A program made the translations under genes and the position numbers. From Corynespora cassiicola (lineage: Eukaryota; Ascomycota; Dothideomycetes; Pleosporales; Corynesporascaceae), in the NCBI GenBank assembly GCA_022059125.1, contig JAEUWY010000002.1:868001-932000 (forward strand): 64,000 nucleotides of DNA, written 5' to 3'. This document shows, in pieces, positions 54,961 through 64,000 of the stretch; the stretch's first letter is position 1, and each line of letters starts with the position of its first letter. The notes beneath the pieces were generated by a model. The model made no database searches. It had not been told where the DNA came from and saw only the letters and a list, made by a program, of their open reading frames with translations.

Positions 54961-57900
54961 CTACCAGTCTCCAGCTAATGCTCTGAGAATATAAGATGGA
55001 ACTGGTGCCTGGGATGAACTGTTTGACCATGGCGTCTGCACTGCCGAAGTGACGAGGGGGGTAGGCGTCAGCGAGGATGGTCCAGGCGTCAAAATATCGG
55101 ATGTCGAGGGTGAAAGAGGCGGAGCTGCACTGGTTGTAATAACAGCCGCCATGCAATTACCGCGATAATCTAGTGTGAAACCACTTGCACAGCCGGCGGA
55201 TGATGCTGTGCTCGTTTCAGTAACGATGGGTCTGCAATTGCCCCGATAGTTGCGAGTAGAACCCGGTAGGCACCCGTCCGTTTGAGTTGTGCTAGTCACA
55301 ACGACTGTCATACAGTTGCCTCGGTAATCGCGAGTGAACCCCGTGGGGCAGTCAATCGTCGATGTCGTTGGTGTCGTTGGTGTCGTTGGTGTCGTGGGCG
55401 TGGTCGTTTCGACAACGACAGTGAGGCAATTCCCCCGATAATCGCGAGTGAACCCCGTGGGGCAGTCTGTCGTCGTCGTGGTAGTTACTCCAACAACTGT
55501 AATACAATTGCCCCGATAGTCGCTAGTGAACCCCGTGGGGCAGTCGATTATTGGCGTAGTAGTCGTCTGAACAACTGTCATGCAGTTCCCGCGATAGTCA
55601 CGAGTGAAACCTGTAGGACAGTCAATTGTGGTCGATGCATTCGGCGTCGTTGTTGTCTCTATAATGACTGTCCTACAAATACCCCGGTAGTCAATTGTGA
55701 ATCCACTTGGGCAAAGCACTGTCGTCGTTGTGGTAACATCAATTGTTCGACAATTACCACGGTAGTCGCGAGTAAGTCCGGTGGGACAGTCGGTAGTGGT
55801 CGTCGTGGCTTCTGTTGTCCTACAATACCCTCTATAATCGCGGGTCAAGCCACTTGGACAATCAACCGTCGTTGAAGTATTCGTCTCGATACTGAATGTC
55901 TGACAATAACCCCGGTAATCTCGCGTAAAGCCAGTCGGACATGGTGTTGTTGTTGGGATAAAAGTACAGCTTCCGGCTTCGCTATCCCACACGCCTCCGC
56001 TAGGACAATCCGGAGTGACAGTCGACGTGATTATGGGCTTACAGCTACTGACCTCCGGATCAAACGAAGATCCTGTGGGGCAAGGCGTAGGCTCGATTGA
56101 TGAAGGTGTTGTATCGTTGCTGTTATAGCAAAATGAACCTTCGACGAGATATTGCCCTTCGGGACATGTGCAGACTCCATCCTCACAAGCATATGAACAA
56201 TAGTGTCCACATGCGCCGCAATTGTTGATGTCTTGAAGCAACGACGTGCACCCACTTCCAGATTCTCCCCCAGGGCAATAGTCGGGAATGTCGGAAGGAC
56301 ATATCGGTGTCGGAGTTGGGGGTATGGTAGTAGTCGTATTAGAAATTGGTGGATTTATGACAACAGATGAAGAGCTAGTAGTCGTAATCGGAGGAGGACT
56401 CGGGGGTATGGTAGTGCTTATATTAGAAACCGGAGGATCAATAATCATGGACGATGAGCTACTTGTCGTAATCGGAGGGGGAGTAGTAGACGAAGACGAT
56501 GGTATAGTTGAGTTCCCAACCGACGGTTCCAGTATGATAGTCGACGAGCTGCTGCTGGTAGTGAAAATTGGCGGGTCGGTAGAGGAGGATACCGATGTAC
56601 TGGATGAAGAAGGGTCTACAGTCGTAGAAGAGGCCGATATTGACACCGAAGGTGTTGTAATTGGACTCGGGTCTGTTACAGGGATTGTACTTGATGGCTC
56701 AGTAGATGGTGTCTCTACCGGAGTAGTGATATCAGATGGAGATTCAGGAACAGTTGTGGATGAAATTGTGATGGATGGTTCTTGAATCGATGGAGTACTT
56801 GGAGTCGACGGAGTATCAGGAGTTGTCGGAGTACTGGGAGTAGATGGATCACCAGGAGTTGTTGGAGTACTGGGAGTAGATGGATCACCAGGAGTTGTTG
56901 GAGTACTGGGAGTAGATGGATCACCAGGAGTTGTTGGAGTACTGGGAATAGATGGAACATCAGGGGTAGTTGGAGTACTGGGAGTAGATGGATCACCAGG
57001 AGTTGTTGGAGTACTGGGAATAGATGGAACATCAGGGGTAGTTGGAGGCGTGACCGAGGGCTCCTGAATTGTTAGAGTACTGGGAGTTGGTGATGGCAAA
57101 GTCACATCAGGAGTGGATGGAATCGATGGGCCCGGAGTGGAAACATCCACTGTTGGCGGAGTGGATGGCGTAACATCAACTGAAGACGTCGATGGAGAGG
57201 CCGAGTCTTGTGGGATAGTAGGCGGGGAAGGTGTTGGAACATCAGACAGAGAAGCTTGATCCGAAGACTCTACTTGAGGTGTCGGAGAAGAGACGGGTAG
57301 TTCTGGGGTGTTGATTTCGGAGGTAGGTGTTAGTGGTACTACTTCAGGCGACGAAGGCTGATCTGGAGTCTCTATTGGCGGTATTGGAGAAGAAGCAGGA
57401 GGTTCAGACGTTCCGTCCTCTGCAGTAGGTGCTGCTGTGGTCACAATTGGGGGTTCAGATACCGGAGGTGCTGGCGTTTGATCATTCGATGGCGATGGCA
57501 TCGAGCTTGGAGCAGGGTTGACATCTACTGGTACCGTTTCTGGTGTCGGAGAAGGAGTGTCAGGCACTGAAACAGCAATGACCGACGGTGATGAGGCAGG
57601 CGGATTCGATTGACCTGGGGTAGCCTGATTAGAGGGACTAGGCGCAACGCTCGGATCCTGAGCCGGTACAAGAGTATTTGAGGCTGCTGGGGGTGGTGAG
57701 GGTGTTACAGCTGGCGGTTGGAAAGGAGCCACCGTGGCAGACGGATCTTCTCGCTTGGCCAAATCTTGAAGCCCTTCGCATCCCTCAGGATAGAACTCTT
57801 CGGCGATTGGGAATGCCTCCGACACAGCATAGTCGCAAAGCAGACTGGCTCCAAATACCGCCAAGAACTGTGTGTCTGGTTGCAACTGCCTCTCATCTCC

Positions 57901-59325
57901 ATAAAGGGATTTGATACAGTCTTCAACAACGACAGGGGTAAAGCTTTGCACAGCTTCACCTTCGAAATACGCTCCGCAAACGGAAGAAACGACATCCGCG
58001 ACCAAGTTCTTCGCGAATGTGTTTCCGTTCTGGCCCTGGGAATTGACTTTGGCAGCGAGATCTGAGCCAAAGTTGACTGCAAAGTCCCGCACTTTGTCTG
58101 AAACCGCTCTGACTCGATATTCAGCTCGCTTTCGCAACTCATTGCGACGAGCGCGATCCATCGCATGTGCCTGAACGCCGGGAAGCATGATCATCAGGCC
58201 TATGAGGAACGTAATGAACAGCGCCTGCTTTGATGTGCTTCGCCTAGAATAGGCAGAGCCAGTAAACTGCTCGGGCTTTGACGTAGAACTTGGGCCGACA
58301 TCTCCATCAGAAGTTGCAGATGGCTTGCCGTCTCCCTGTGAATTGGGTTTCGAAGTTCCTGTCGTCCCCTGCTCACCATTGCCTGTTGCTTCTGGCCCTG
58401 CATCACCCGTAGAAGTTGGACCACTGCCATCACCTACCCCTGCCCCAGTGCCACCAACAGATGTCGGGTTGTGATTGTCGCCCGATCCTGGCCTACCAGA
58501 GATGGATAAGGCCTGTGCAGTAGCCTCTGGATTGTTAGAGCCAGAGCCTTGCGTCCCCGCAGCACCGACCCGAGTGGCTCCTCCTAAACCTGTCTTCTTC
58601 GATTGTAGGTTTCCTGCTGTCGCTGGCCCGTTCGTCGCTGCTGCTTCTGCCGCCGAACCGCCCGTTGCAGCGCCTCCCTCTCGTGTCTTTGGTTCAGCAG
58701 GCTTTGTAGCCTGTCTGGTGTTCCCCATGGCTAAAGCAGCTGGCGTAGATTGCACGTGTATGGGACAGTCTGCATCTTGTCCTCCACCATCCACTCGGGT
58801 CCCCTGCTTCGTCCCATCACTGTACACCGAAAGCTTCGCACAGCTGGCCAAAAGCACGTGTTGCTCCTGTTGAACGAGGGTGTCTGGTTCTGCGTGAGAT
58901 GGATGCAAAGGATCGGGGGCGCTTTGAGTAAAGGTGAAGTTCGACTGATACGACGCTATTCCCTGAGGACATTTAACGTCATTTGAGCAGGAAACTGCGC
59001 TTCCACCATCGGTGTTGCATTTGATGTTCTGGAATCCGTTGATGCTCGAACAGCTTGGTCCCTTACAGTGGTAGCTCAACTCGTAGTTGTCTACCCCAGG
59101 ACCACAGTTGGAAAACTGCCCTTGAGCTTGAGTGATAGCACTCATAACCGCAGACGCATTAAGTTTAGACCAAACACGGTGTAAATTTTGTATGAGACTT
59201 TTCCGGATGCGTGGGTAGTCCCGGATAGCTGGGAAATGCTGGTTGTTCTCCAGTCGATTTGGGTATCGCAAAAACGAGATCCACGCCTTTCTCAGACGAT
59301 GCAAAGTAACTAATAGCAAATGCAA
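54961..59325 (-). CDS. Giant Pro/Thr-rich surface protein with DYRG Cys modules
   Basis: One uninterrupted frame of 1454 residues; the true start is uncertain. The first 60 residues do not look like a signal peptide and probably belong to upstream intron or leader, so an unseen 5' exon is likely. Residues about 74-190 are Cys-rich (NCGPGVDN, CKGPSCSSINGFQNIKC, SCSNDVKCPQG). A Gly/Ser/Thr linker leads to a hydrophobic helix (LFITFLIGLMIMLPGVQA, about 369-386) and a second folded part (VCGAYFEGEAVQSFTPVVVE, CDYAVSEAFPIAEEFYPEGC). About 500 Pro/Ser/Thr residues follow, including a 12-residue repeat. Then come a Cys module with NNCGACGHYC (STIG1-like) and twelve CxxGxxxxxxxxC modules, ten with (D/N)YRG, set in Thr-rich linkers. 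It suggests a rod-like, O-glycosylated cell-wall or adhesion protein. No family name can be given. Confidence 0.72.
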   Translation of the reverse strand: MHLLLVTLHRLRKAWISFLRYPNRLENNQHFPAIRDYPRIRKSLIQNLHRVWSKLNASAVMSAITQAQGQFSNCGPGVDNYELSYHCKGPSCSSINGFQNIKCNTDGGSAVSCSNDVKCPQGIASYQSNFTFTQSAPDPLHPSHAEPDTLVQQEQHVLLASCAKLSVYSDGTKQGTRVDGGGQDADCPIHVQSTPAALAMGNTRQATKPAEPKTREGGAATGGSAAEAAATNGPATAGNLQSKKTGLGGATRVGAAGTQGSGSNNPEATAQALSISGRPGSGDNHNPTSVGGTGAGVGDGSGPTSTGDAGPEATGNGEQGTTGTSKPNSQGDGKPSATSDGDVGPSSTSKPEQFTGSAYSRRSTSKQALFITFLIGLMIMLPGVQAHAMDRARRNELRKRAEYRVRAVSDKVRDFAVNFGSDLAAKVNSQGQNGNTFAKNLVADVVSSVCGAYFEGEAVQSFTPVVVEDCIKSLYGDERQLQPDTQFLAVFGASLLCDYAVSEAFPIAEEFYPEGCEGLQDLAKREDPSATVAPFQPPAVTPSPPPAASNTLVPAQDPSVAPSPSNQATPGQSNPPASSPSVIAVSVPDTPSPTPETVPVDVNPAPSSMPSPSNDQTPAPPVSEPPIVTTAAPTAEDGTSEPPASSPIPPIETPDQPSSPEVVPLTPTSEINTPELPVSSPTPQVESSDQASLSDVPTPSPPTIPQDSASPSTSSVDVTPSTPPTVDVSTPGPSIPSTPDVTLPSPTPSTLTIQEPSVTPPTTPDVPSIPSTPTTPGDPSTPSTPTTPDVPSIPSTPTTPGDPSTPSTPTTPGDPSTPSTPTTPGDPSTPSTPTTPDTPSTPSTPSIQEPSITISSTTVPESPSDITTPVETPSTEPSSTIPVTDPSPITTPSVSISASSTTVDPSSSSTSVSSSTDPPIFTTSSSSSTIILEPSVGNSTIPSSSSTTPPPITTSSSSSMIIDPPVSNISTTIPPSPPPITTTSSSSVVINPPISNTTTTIPPTPTPICPSDIPDYCPGGESGSGCTSLLQDINNCGACGHYCSYACEDGVCTCPEGQYLVEGSFCYNSNDTTPSSIEPTPCPTGSSFDPEVSSCKPIITSTVTPDCPSGGVWDSEAGSCTFIPTTTPCPTGFTRDYRGYCQTFSIETNTSTTVDCPSGLTRDYRGYCRTTEATTTTTDCPTGLTRDYRGNCRTIDVTTTTTVLCPSGFTIDYRGICRTVIIETTTTPNASTTIDCPTGFTRDYRGNCMTVVQTTTTPIIDCPTGFTSDYRGNCITVVGVTTTTTTDCPTGFTRDYRGNCLTVVVETTTPTTPTTPTTPTTSTIDCPTGFTRDYRGNCMTVVVTSTTQTDGCLPGSTRNYRGNCRPIVTETSTASSAGCASGFTLDYRGNCMAAVITTSAAPPLSPSTSDILTPGPSSLTPTPLVTSAVQTPWSNSSSQAPVPSYILRALAGDW
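55150..55945 (-). repeat. Array of ten C-x11-C DYRG modules
   Basis: Ten copies of CPxGxTxDYRGxC (13 residues, two Cys each), spaced about 22-35 residues by Thr-rich linkers such as TTTTTD. Two degenerate copies without YRG (CPTGSSFDPEVSSC, CPSGGVWDSEAGSC) extend the array to about 56090. DNA copies share words such as CGCGAGTGAACCCCGTGGGGC, split here as CGCGAGTGAACC and CCGTGGGGC, so some are recent. Confidence 0.88.
56790..57048 (-). repeat. 36-base coding minisatellite (12-residue repeat)
   Basis: Seven tandem units encode TTPxxPSxPSTP. Variants GDPSTP and DVPSIP alternate in the order DV, GD, DV, GD, GD, GD, DT, which shows duplication of blocks. The plus-strand unit contains GTTGTTGGAGTACTGGGAG. 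Confidence 0.88.
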
Positions 59326-60479
59326 GAGTTATAGAGAGCAACGGAGGCTGGGAATCAGATATATAGATCAAAGCTGGGTATACGAAAACCAAGGGGAGAC
59401 TATGAATAGAGTGCAATGACAGGAACCAATAAAATAAGCGAAAAGAGGCTTACACGGTGGCTAGGGCGCACATGGGAGGTTATGAAGGCAGGGGACACTT
59501 GGTAATGGTGCACGCAGCCTTTGGGCTTAGACAAGCCATCATGCACCGCCTGGAACAACTCAGAAAACGGGAACGCCCAACCTACGGTATACACAGCATC
59601 TAGGCAGGATTTTTATTCTTGTTTTTGAGGGCTGTGGAGCGTTTCACTGGCCAGATATCGTGGTTAAAGCTGAGCATCCCCGTCCTGGCGGTTTAACGGC
59701 TGGAACTGACGGGTTATACACGTGCTTGTACCTGGTTGTGCTCGCGGGTGACTTCCCAGGTTGAAAAAACCATCGCTACCACCAAACCAAGACGAAGTGG
59801 GTCTCTGCTACTTTGACTCGGACAGAATCTCTTCGCCATAGATTTTCTGGGTGGAGGAAGCGAAGGCGGCGAAGGCGGAGCCGTCAAGAGACATGTCTTC
59901 TGCGGCTGAAGCGTCAACACGTCAATATCTCGCATCCAAACCTGAGTCTGCATGGCGCCCAAGAGCAGCCCCTATCCAATGGCGATGCCGCATCTGGGGC
60001 TGAGAAGCAATCGTAGGCCCAGGCAGCGGAACTTGGCACGGTTCAGCGTGGCGCGCTATATGGAACATGCCGAACCACATTGGGGGGTCTAGATGCGCAA
60101 GTAGCGAAGCGCGTCGCAGGTTACGAGAATGAATCGTAAGATCGGTGGAACGAAAACGCGATGAAAGGCAACGAGGTTGGCGAGGTCGATGGGATGGCGA
60201 GATGGAGGAGTCCCATGGGGTTGAGGGATGGCTAGAAGACGCGACGACGTGACGCTATTCCTGATATGGACTAGCACCAACTGCCAGCCCCGTCCCTTTC
60301 CAAGGTTGGCGACAACTTGCCAAAGGTACGCTTGACTGTTGGAAAATTTGGGCAAATAAAGATGATTTGGATGGTGTTACTAAAGTCTGTGCCTGAATTG
60401 TCTAAATCGTTGGATTAAAAGACATACAAAACTAGACACAAAACCTACCCACAGCCCTCAAGGGCCTGCCAAAAACAGT
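59326..60479. other. Intergenic; may contain a missing 5' exon of the giant gene
   Basis: About 1.15 kb. A minus-strand frame at 59165-59416 (MHSIHSLPLVFVYPALI...) has a hydrophobic start and overlaps the beginning of the giant frame in another register, so it could contribute a signal-peptide exon; I could not find a splice pair that settles it. Nothing else is recognised. Confidence 0.35.
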
Positions 60480-61145
60480 TCAGTAAGGGTCCCCAGCAAT
60501 CGTCTTATAGTCCAACTCGTCGGGCACAAATGAACCTCCGTAGTACTTATCCAATTCCAAAGGCCGGAACCCATCTCTGTTTATATCACCGTACCCCATA
60601 TTGTCAGTCGATTGAGACGACGCAACAGGCCCAATCGTAATCCTAGGAACCGTCCTGAACCTCCTCCACACTGCAGTCGGACCGTTGCTGAACGAGTCAA
60701 GCTCTCCTTCCCAAGTCTGGCACCGGCGTCGGCGTCTTTCTTCGGAACTAGAGTCCGAAGAAGCGTTGGCTTGATTGGAGGACGCGTTGGCTTGGTTGGA
60801 AGAATTCCCGCTGCTGGGGCTGGACTCGTCTTTCTCGTTTCTGCTGCTGCCATCAATATCAGGGCCTTGAGGATCAGGATATTTGTGGCTAGTTTTTGAG
60901 TCGCTGATAAAGGTTTGGCCGTCATACGATGGGGCATCCGTATTGTGAAGGCCGTCTATGTCGTCGGGGTAGTCACTCATGAACTGGTGCTTAGGCTTCT
61001 TCTGGTACAGAACCACGGCGATACAGAGGGTGACGAAACCCGCGACCGTGCAGATGGCTATCGGTGCAGGGTATACAGGCCTTGCATTCAAAGTTGAGTT
61101 AAGGCCGGGTGGTTGGACGATAGTGTAGGTGGGTATGTCCGCCAT
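60480..61145 (-). CDS. Small single-pass membrane protein
   Basis: A single exon of 221 residues. A short N-terminal part (MADIPTYTIVQPPGLNSTLN) with an NxT site precedes one membrane helix (APIAICTVAGFVTLCIAVVL), stopped by KKPKH, so the remaining 170 residues should face the cytosol. That tail is Asp/Ser-rich, has a doubled SSNQANA unit and a basic patch EERRRRRCQTWEGELD, and ends in a Tyr/Asp-rich stretch (LDKYYGGSFVPDELDYKT). There is no cleavable signal peptide. It lies between the giant surface protein and the K+ channel on the same strand. Family unknown. Confidence 0.72.
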   Translation of the reverse strand: MADIPTYTIVQPPGLNSTLNARPVYPAPIAICTVAGFVTLCIAVVLYQKKPKHQFMSDYPDDIDGLHNTDAPSYDGQTFISDSKTSHKYPDPQGPDIDGSSRNEKDESSPSSGNSSNQANASSNQANASSDSSSEERRRRRCQTWEGELDSFSNGPTAVWRRFRTVPRITIGPVASSQSTDNMGYGDINRDGFRPLELDKYYGGSFVPDELDYKTIAGDPY

Positions 61146-61359
61146 CAAAGGGGCTCAGGCTAGGCTACGCTGTGGTGCAGCATTTCTGAGGTTAGGTGGT
61201 TCGTGATACCAAATTGGAAACCCCATTATTCACTGAGAACTCTGTGATTAAATTCAATGTATCAAACGCTCGCATTATGTGTGGGTATGCAAACACAAGT
61301 AGGACAATAAAGTGGATTGGATGCTCCGAAATTGCTGACTCAAACGCTCCTTTGAATGA

Positions 61360-63481
61360 TTACACCGCGTTGTCACCGCGTCTCCGAACCTCGGCTGCAT
61401 TAAGCTCTTTCTCAAGAACCTGGTCTGGTTCAGAGCTTGAGCTACCTTTCCGTTTACTCAAGCCTGCCATGGAAATGGGAGGACGCTCTTCTAGTCTCTT
61501 TTCCTTTGGCATTCCCATTTTGCGCATTTCGACTTCCAAAGTAGAAGAAAGCCGCTCCAGAAGCCATTGTGCCTCGGGCTTGTTGCCCATGAGTGGACTC
61601 CGAATTCCAAGCCAGCTCCAAGAAAAATGCTCGTCATCATCGGCTCTACCTAGATCGGGTGATTTGTGATTTCGATGTTGCTGGGCCTTTGCTCTGCGGT
61701 GGCTAGAAGCATCGTTTTCGTCTTGACCGAGAAGTCGTAAATAGTAAGACCACTCCTGATACGTGTATTGCTTCGGAGGAGAAGCGTTGGCGTCCCGCAT
61801 GAGCTGACGGATTTCCTTGGCGAGAATGAAGTGATAAAAGTGAACGTCCCTTTCCAAGAACTCGCCATGCTCGCCTGCCTCTTCAGCTTCTTCAAACTCG
61901 GCATCTTCGATGTGTGCCGCTAAACGATCAAGAACAGAATCTTCCGAGGCTCCAGGGACTGCCGGCCGAGGATCTTTCTGCTTGTATGTTTTGCCAACCT
62001 TCAATCTTTGAAGACCTATCTTAAGTGCAGGCACTAATCCATTCTCGTCAGGAAGTACTGTGAGGGAGCCGATCCAGATTGTAAGTTCCTTGAATGCCTT
62101 GATGACGGTGTCTCCCATGTTACTGATGAGGATGGTGAGGGTTGGTACAGCAAGTAAACTCCAAAACACAAAGAACGCCTTGCCGGAGTTGCTTGAGATG
62201 GTATAGTCTCCGTAGCCGATAGTGAGAAGCGAAGTATACGCAAAATACAAAGAAACAAAGTAGCTCCATCCTTGAGGTTTCTCAGAATGCATGAAAACGA
62301 CGGCTCCTAGGAACCAGAGCAGCAATGCAGCTGTTGTTGAGATGGCAAGCGCCGTGTACCTCCTGTTTCTTTCGGCTTTTTCTTGGACACGTCTCATGAC
62401 TCTGAATTCCTGTTCTCTTCTTTGGGATTCGGAAAGACCCTTCTCCGAGTACTTGATCCTATGGAGAGGGCCTAGCCTAATGGTCTTCTTCTCATCGTTG
62501 ATAGATGCAAGAATTCTCTGTCTTTCGAGCTCAATGAATCGTGCTGACATCTTTTGCTTGCCCCTCTCGAGCACCAGCGATCGGATGGATCCAATGACCA
62601 GACCGACCATGACTATTCCGCCGATGGCGTATGGGAAAAGCAGGGATCTACCAGTGTGAGTTAAAGGCGTGAATTCTCCCCCAACACCGACTGTGAGAAG
62701 TGTGAAGTCGGCCCAATACACTGCATCCAAAAACCTCCAGTCTTCCACATAGGCGAAGATGAGAGCGCCAAGGAGCAGGTAGAACATGAACCCTATCGTC
62801 TGTAACATGAGGGTTCTTTGACTTGGTGTAAGCCTGAACTCTTTTGGGTAATGCCCGCGATAAGCGCCAAAAACAGTCAGCACCATCAAGGAGGCGATGA
62901 TGAAATACAAGGCAGCTGCTATGATGGCGTAATAGTAGGCTTGACTCAAAGCGTGCTGCTCCCTTGGCTGTATCCGGAATGACGATGTGGAAGCGGCTGC
63001 CACGAGACCTATCAAGAGAACAGAAGCCAAATACCAACCCACGATAGTGATGGGTTGAGCGATGGCAAAGGAAAGCCGTCGAGCCATGTTGAGAAGCAGT
63101 GACATGTTGGAAATCAGTGCGAAAGCGAGAGAAATCGAGTTCACCGCTATAAGCCTGGAGCGAGTGAGCCAAGGCATGTACACGGATAGCTCTGTCAGCC
63201 TACCATTGAGGATCCTCCACGTTCTGGGCGTGGCCTTCATCGGAACCAGGAGGAATGTACACACGCCATTTCTCCACCAAAGCGCATATACTGAAAGCGT
63301 TCGCCATGGGCCCGAACGTACCCGCAATGAGGGGGCATGCTGTGCTTGCAAACCACCATCGGCTCGGGTCTAGGAAGTCCTGCTCTTCTTTCTCGGCCTG
63401 CTTACGATCCTCCTCATAGGGATTGGTCTCGACATGCTGTGCAGCCTCCTGAGCGGGTTCGTCGAGTCCGGGATCGTTCAT
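61360..63481 (-). CDS. TOK1: TOK-type two-pore outward-rectifying K+ channel
   Basis: Exons 63204-63481 and 61360-63154 give 690 residues. The 49-base intron restores the family phrase VEDPQW / LIAVNSISLAFAL. TOK channels have eight membrane helices and two pore loops. Here: PLIAGTFGPMANAFSICALV, VNSISLAFALISNMSLLLN, PITIVGWYLASVLLIGLVA, YYAIIAAALYFIIASLMVLT, MLQTIGFMFYLLLGALIF, pore 1 (WADFTLLTVGVGGEFTP), GRSLLFPYAIGGIVMVGLV, then a charged loop, TALAISTTAALLLWFLGAV, pore 2 (AYTSLLTIGYGDYTI) and FFVFWSLLAVPTLTILISN. A long cytosolic tail follows. It releases K+ at depolarised plasma membrane potential. Pore 2 has the classic GYGD filter; pore 1 reads GVGG, lacking the usual final Asp. I start at the ATG at 63481 (A at -3); a longer in-frame start at 63559 exists. 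Confidence 0.93.
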
Positions 63482-64000
63482 GTTTGGCCGCTCACTGGAT
63501 TTGAGGTTGTTGCATGCTCCGGGGTGAGGCGAGGCATGCCCGCAAGAGGCTCTTATCAAGTTGACGGAGAGTCAAGAAAGGCAAACCAGGAATGCTCTCA
63601 GGTGTGTATCGCGTGCGCACATGGCGAGGGCAATGACGTTGTTGGGCACGGGCTCCGTGGTCGTGGTTGGTGGATGTTTTGGGGCTAGGCTCGCTAACTT
63701 CACCATGAGACCTGCCAGCTCGCCTGCTAGACGGGGGTTCAACGCGTCTTTGTGCCTTGGCTGTTGCTTTGTCTCAACCTCATGCGCACGTCCGAGGAAT
63801 GGGCGCAGAAAGATGGGCAATGAGCGTCGGCGCATATGCACCCGGGAGTTGCCCGCGGAGCACCAGCACGGGCGCAAAGGACCGCTGGCCCGCGATTTGC
63901 GCGCTTTCGGAAAGAGATACGCGAAACGATCAGCAAGGATGAACGATTTGCGTCGCCCAGATGTGCACATTGACGTGACACGTTGATGGACGTTGGAAGA
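63482..64000. other. Upstream region of the K+ channel gene
   Basis: About 520 bases to the window end, presumably the promoter. Opposing frames (63561-63986 plus, 63572-63970 minus) overlap each other and have no domain. Confidence 0.4.

Noticed and set aside
55150..57048. Regularly spaced repeats that could suggest a CRISPR array
   Set aside because: They are in-frame coding repeats of a surface protein in a eukaryotic genome, with codon-level variation.

Overview
The window is nuclear DNA of a filamentous ascomycete (Pezizomycotina; Dothideomycetes is a reasonable guess but not proven). The evidence is: many short GT-AG introns of about 46-120 bases with CTAAC/CTGAC-like branch sites, typical filamentous-fungal families (AA9 LPMO, Zn2Cys6 factors, GH92, TOK channel, KHA1-type antiporter, hexose transporter, GPI proteins), a lone dispersed 5S rRNA gene, and gene relics whose stops look like C-to-T changes. 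There are no operons; each gene has its own promoter. Exon coordinates come from reading splice sites by eye and checking that every junction keeps frame and family similarity.

Layout. 0.6-13.3 kb: an AA9 polysaccharide monooxygenase, a Gfo/Idh/MocA oxidoreductase (-), a Zn2Cys6 regulator followed by an FAD amine-oxidase-like enzyme, an AT-hook protein with a C-terminal membrane segment (-), and a cytochrome b5-acyl-CoA dehydrogenase fusion (-) divergent from a small cupin gene at 14.0 kb. 14.7-20.7 kb is a gene graveyard: two phytanoyl-CoA-dioxygenase-like relics, a regulator C-terminus with an in-frame stop, a permease tail with a stop and an MFS transporter with its middle deleted. Among them stand an apparently intact secreted protein made of 8/10-residue repeats and a complete 5S rRNA gene. 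22.9-34.0 kb: a secreted GH92 mannosidase, a KHA1-like K+/H+ antiporter and an MFS hexose transporter (-).

37.3-49.9 kb: an 899-residue membrane protein of a conserved but unnamed fungal type (with a GC-AG intron), a Cys-rich GPI-anchored protein, two unassigned proteins (one with a possible zinc-ribbon and an overlapping uORF) and a PLP aminomutase/aminotransferase. 50.7-53.2 kb: two tandem paralogues with a CxH/CPxC zinc-knuckle-like motif and a PP1-docking-like KKVxF motif. 53.4-63.5 kb (all -): an acidic protein with a microsatellite-encoded poly-Glu tract, a giant Pro/Thr-rich surface protein with ten CPxGxTxDYRGxC modules, a small single-pass membrane protein and a TOK-type outward-rectifying K+ channel.

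The most interesting candidates for undescribed biology are the 8/10-residue-repeat secreted protein (18.2 kb), the DYRG-repeat giant protein (55-59 kb), the tandem zinc-knuckle/KKVxF pair (50.8-53.2 kb), and the possible decayed metabolic cluster at 14.7-20.7 kb.
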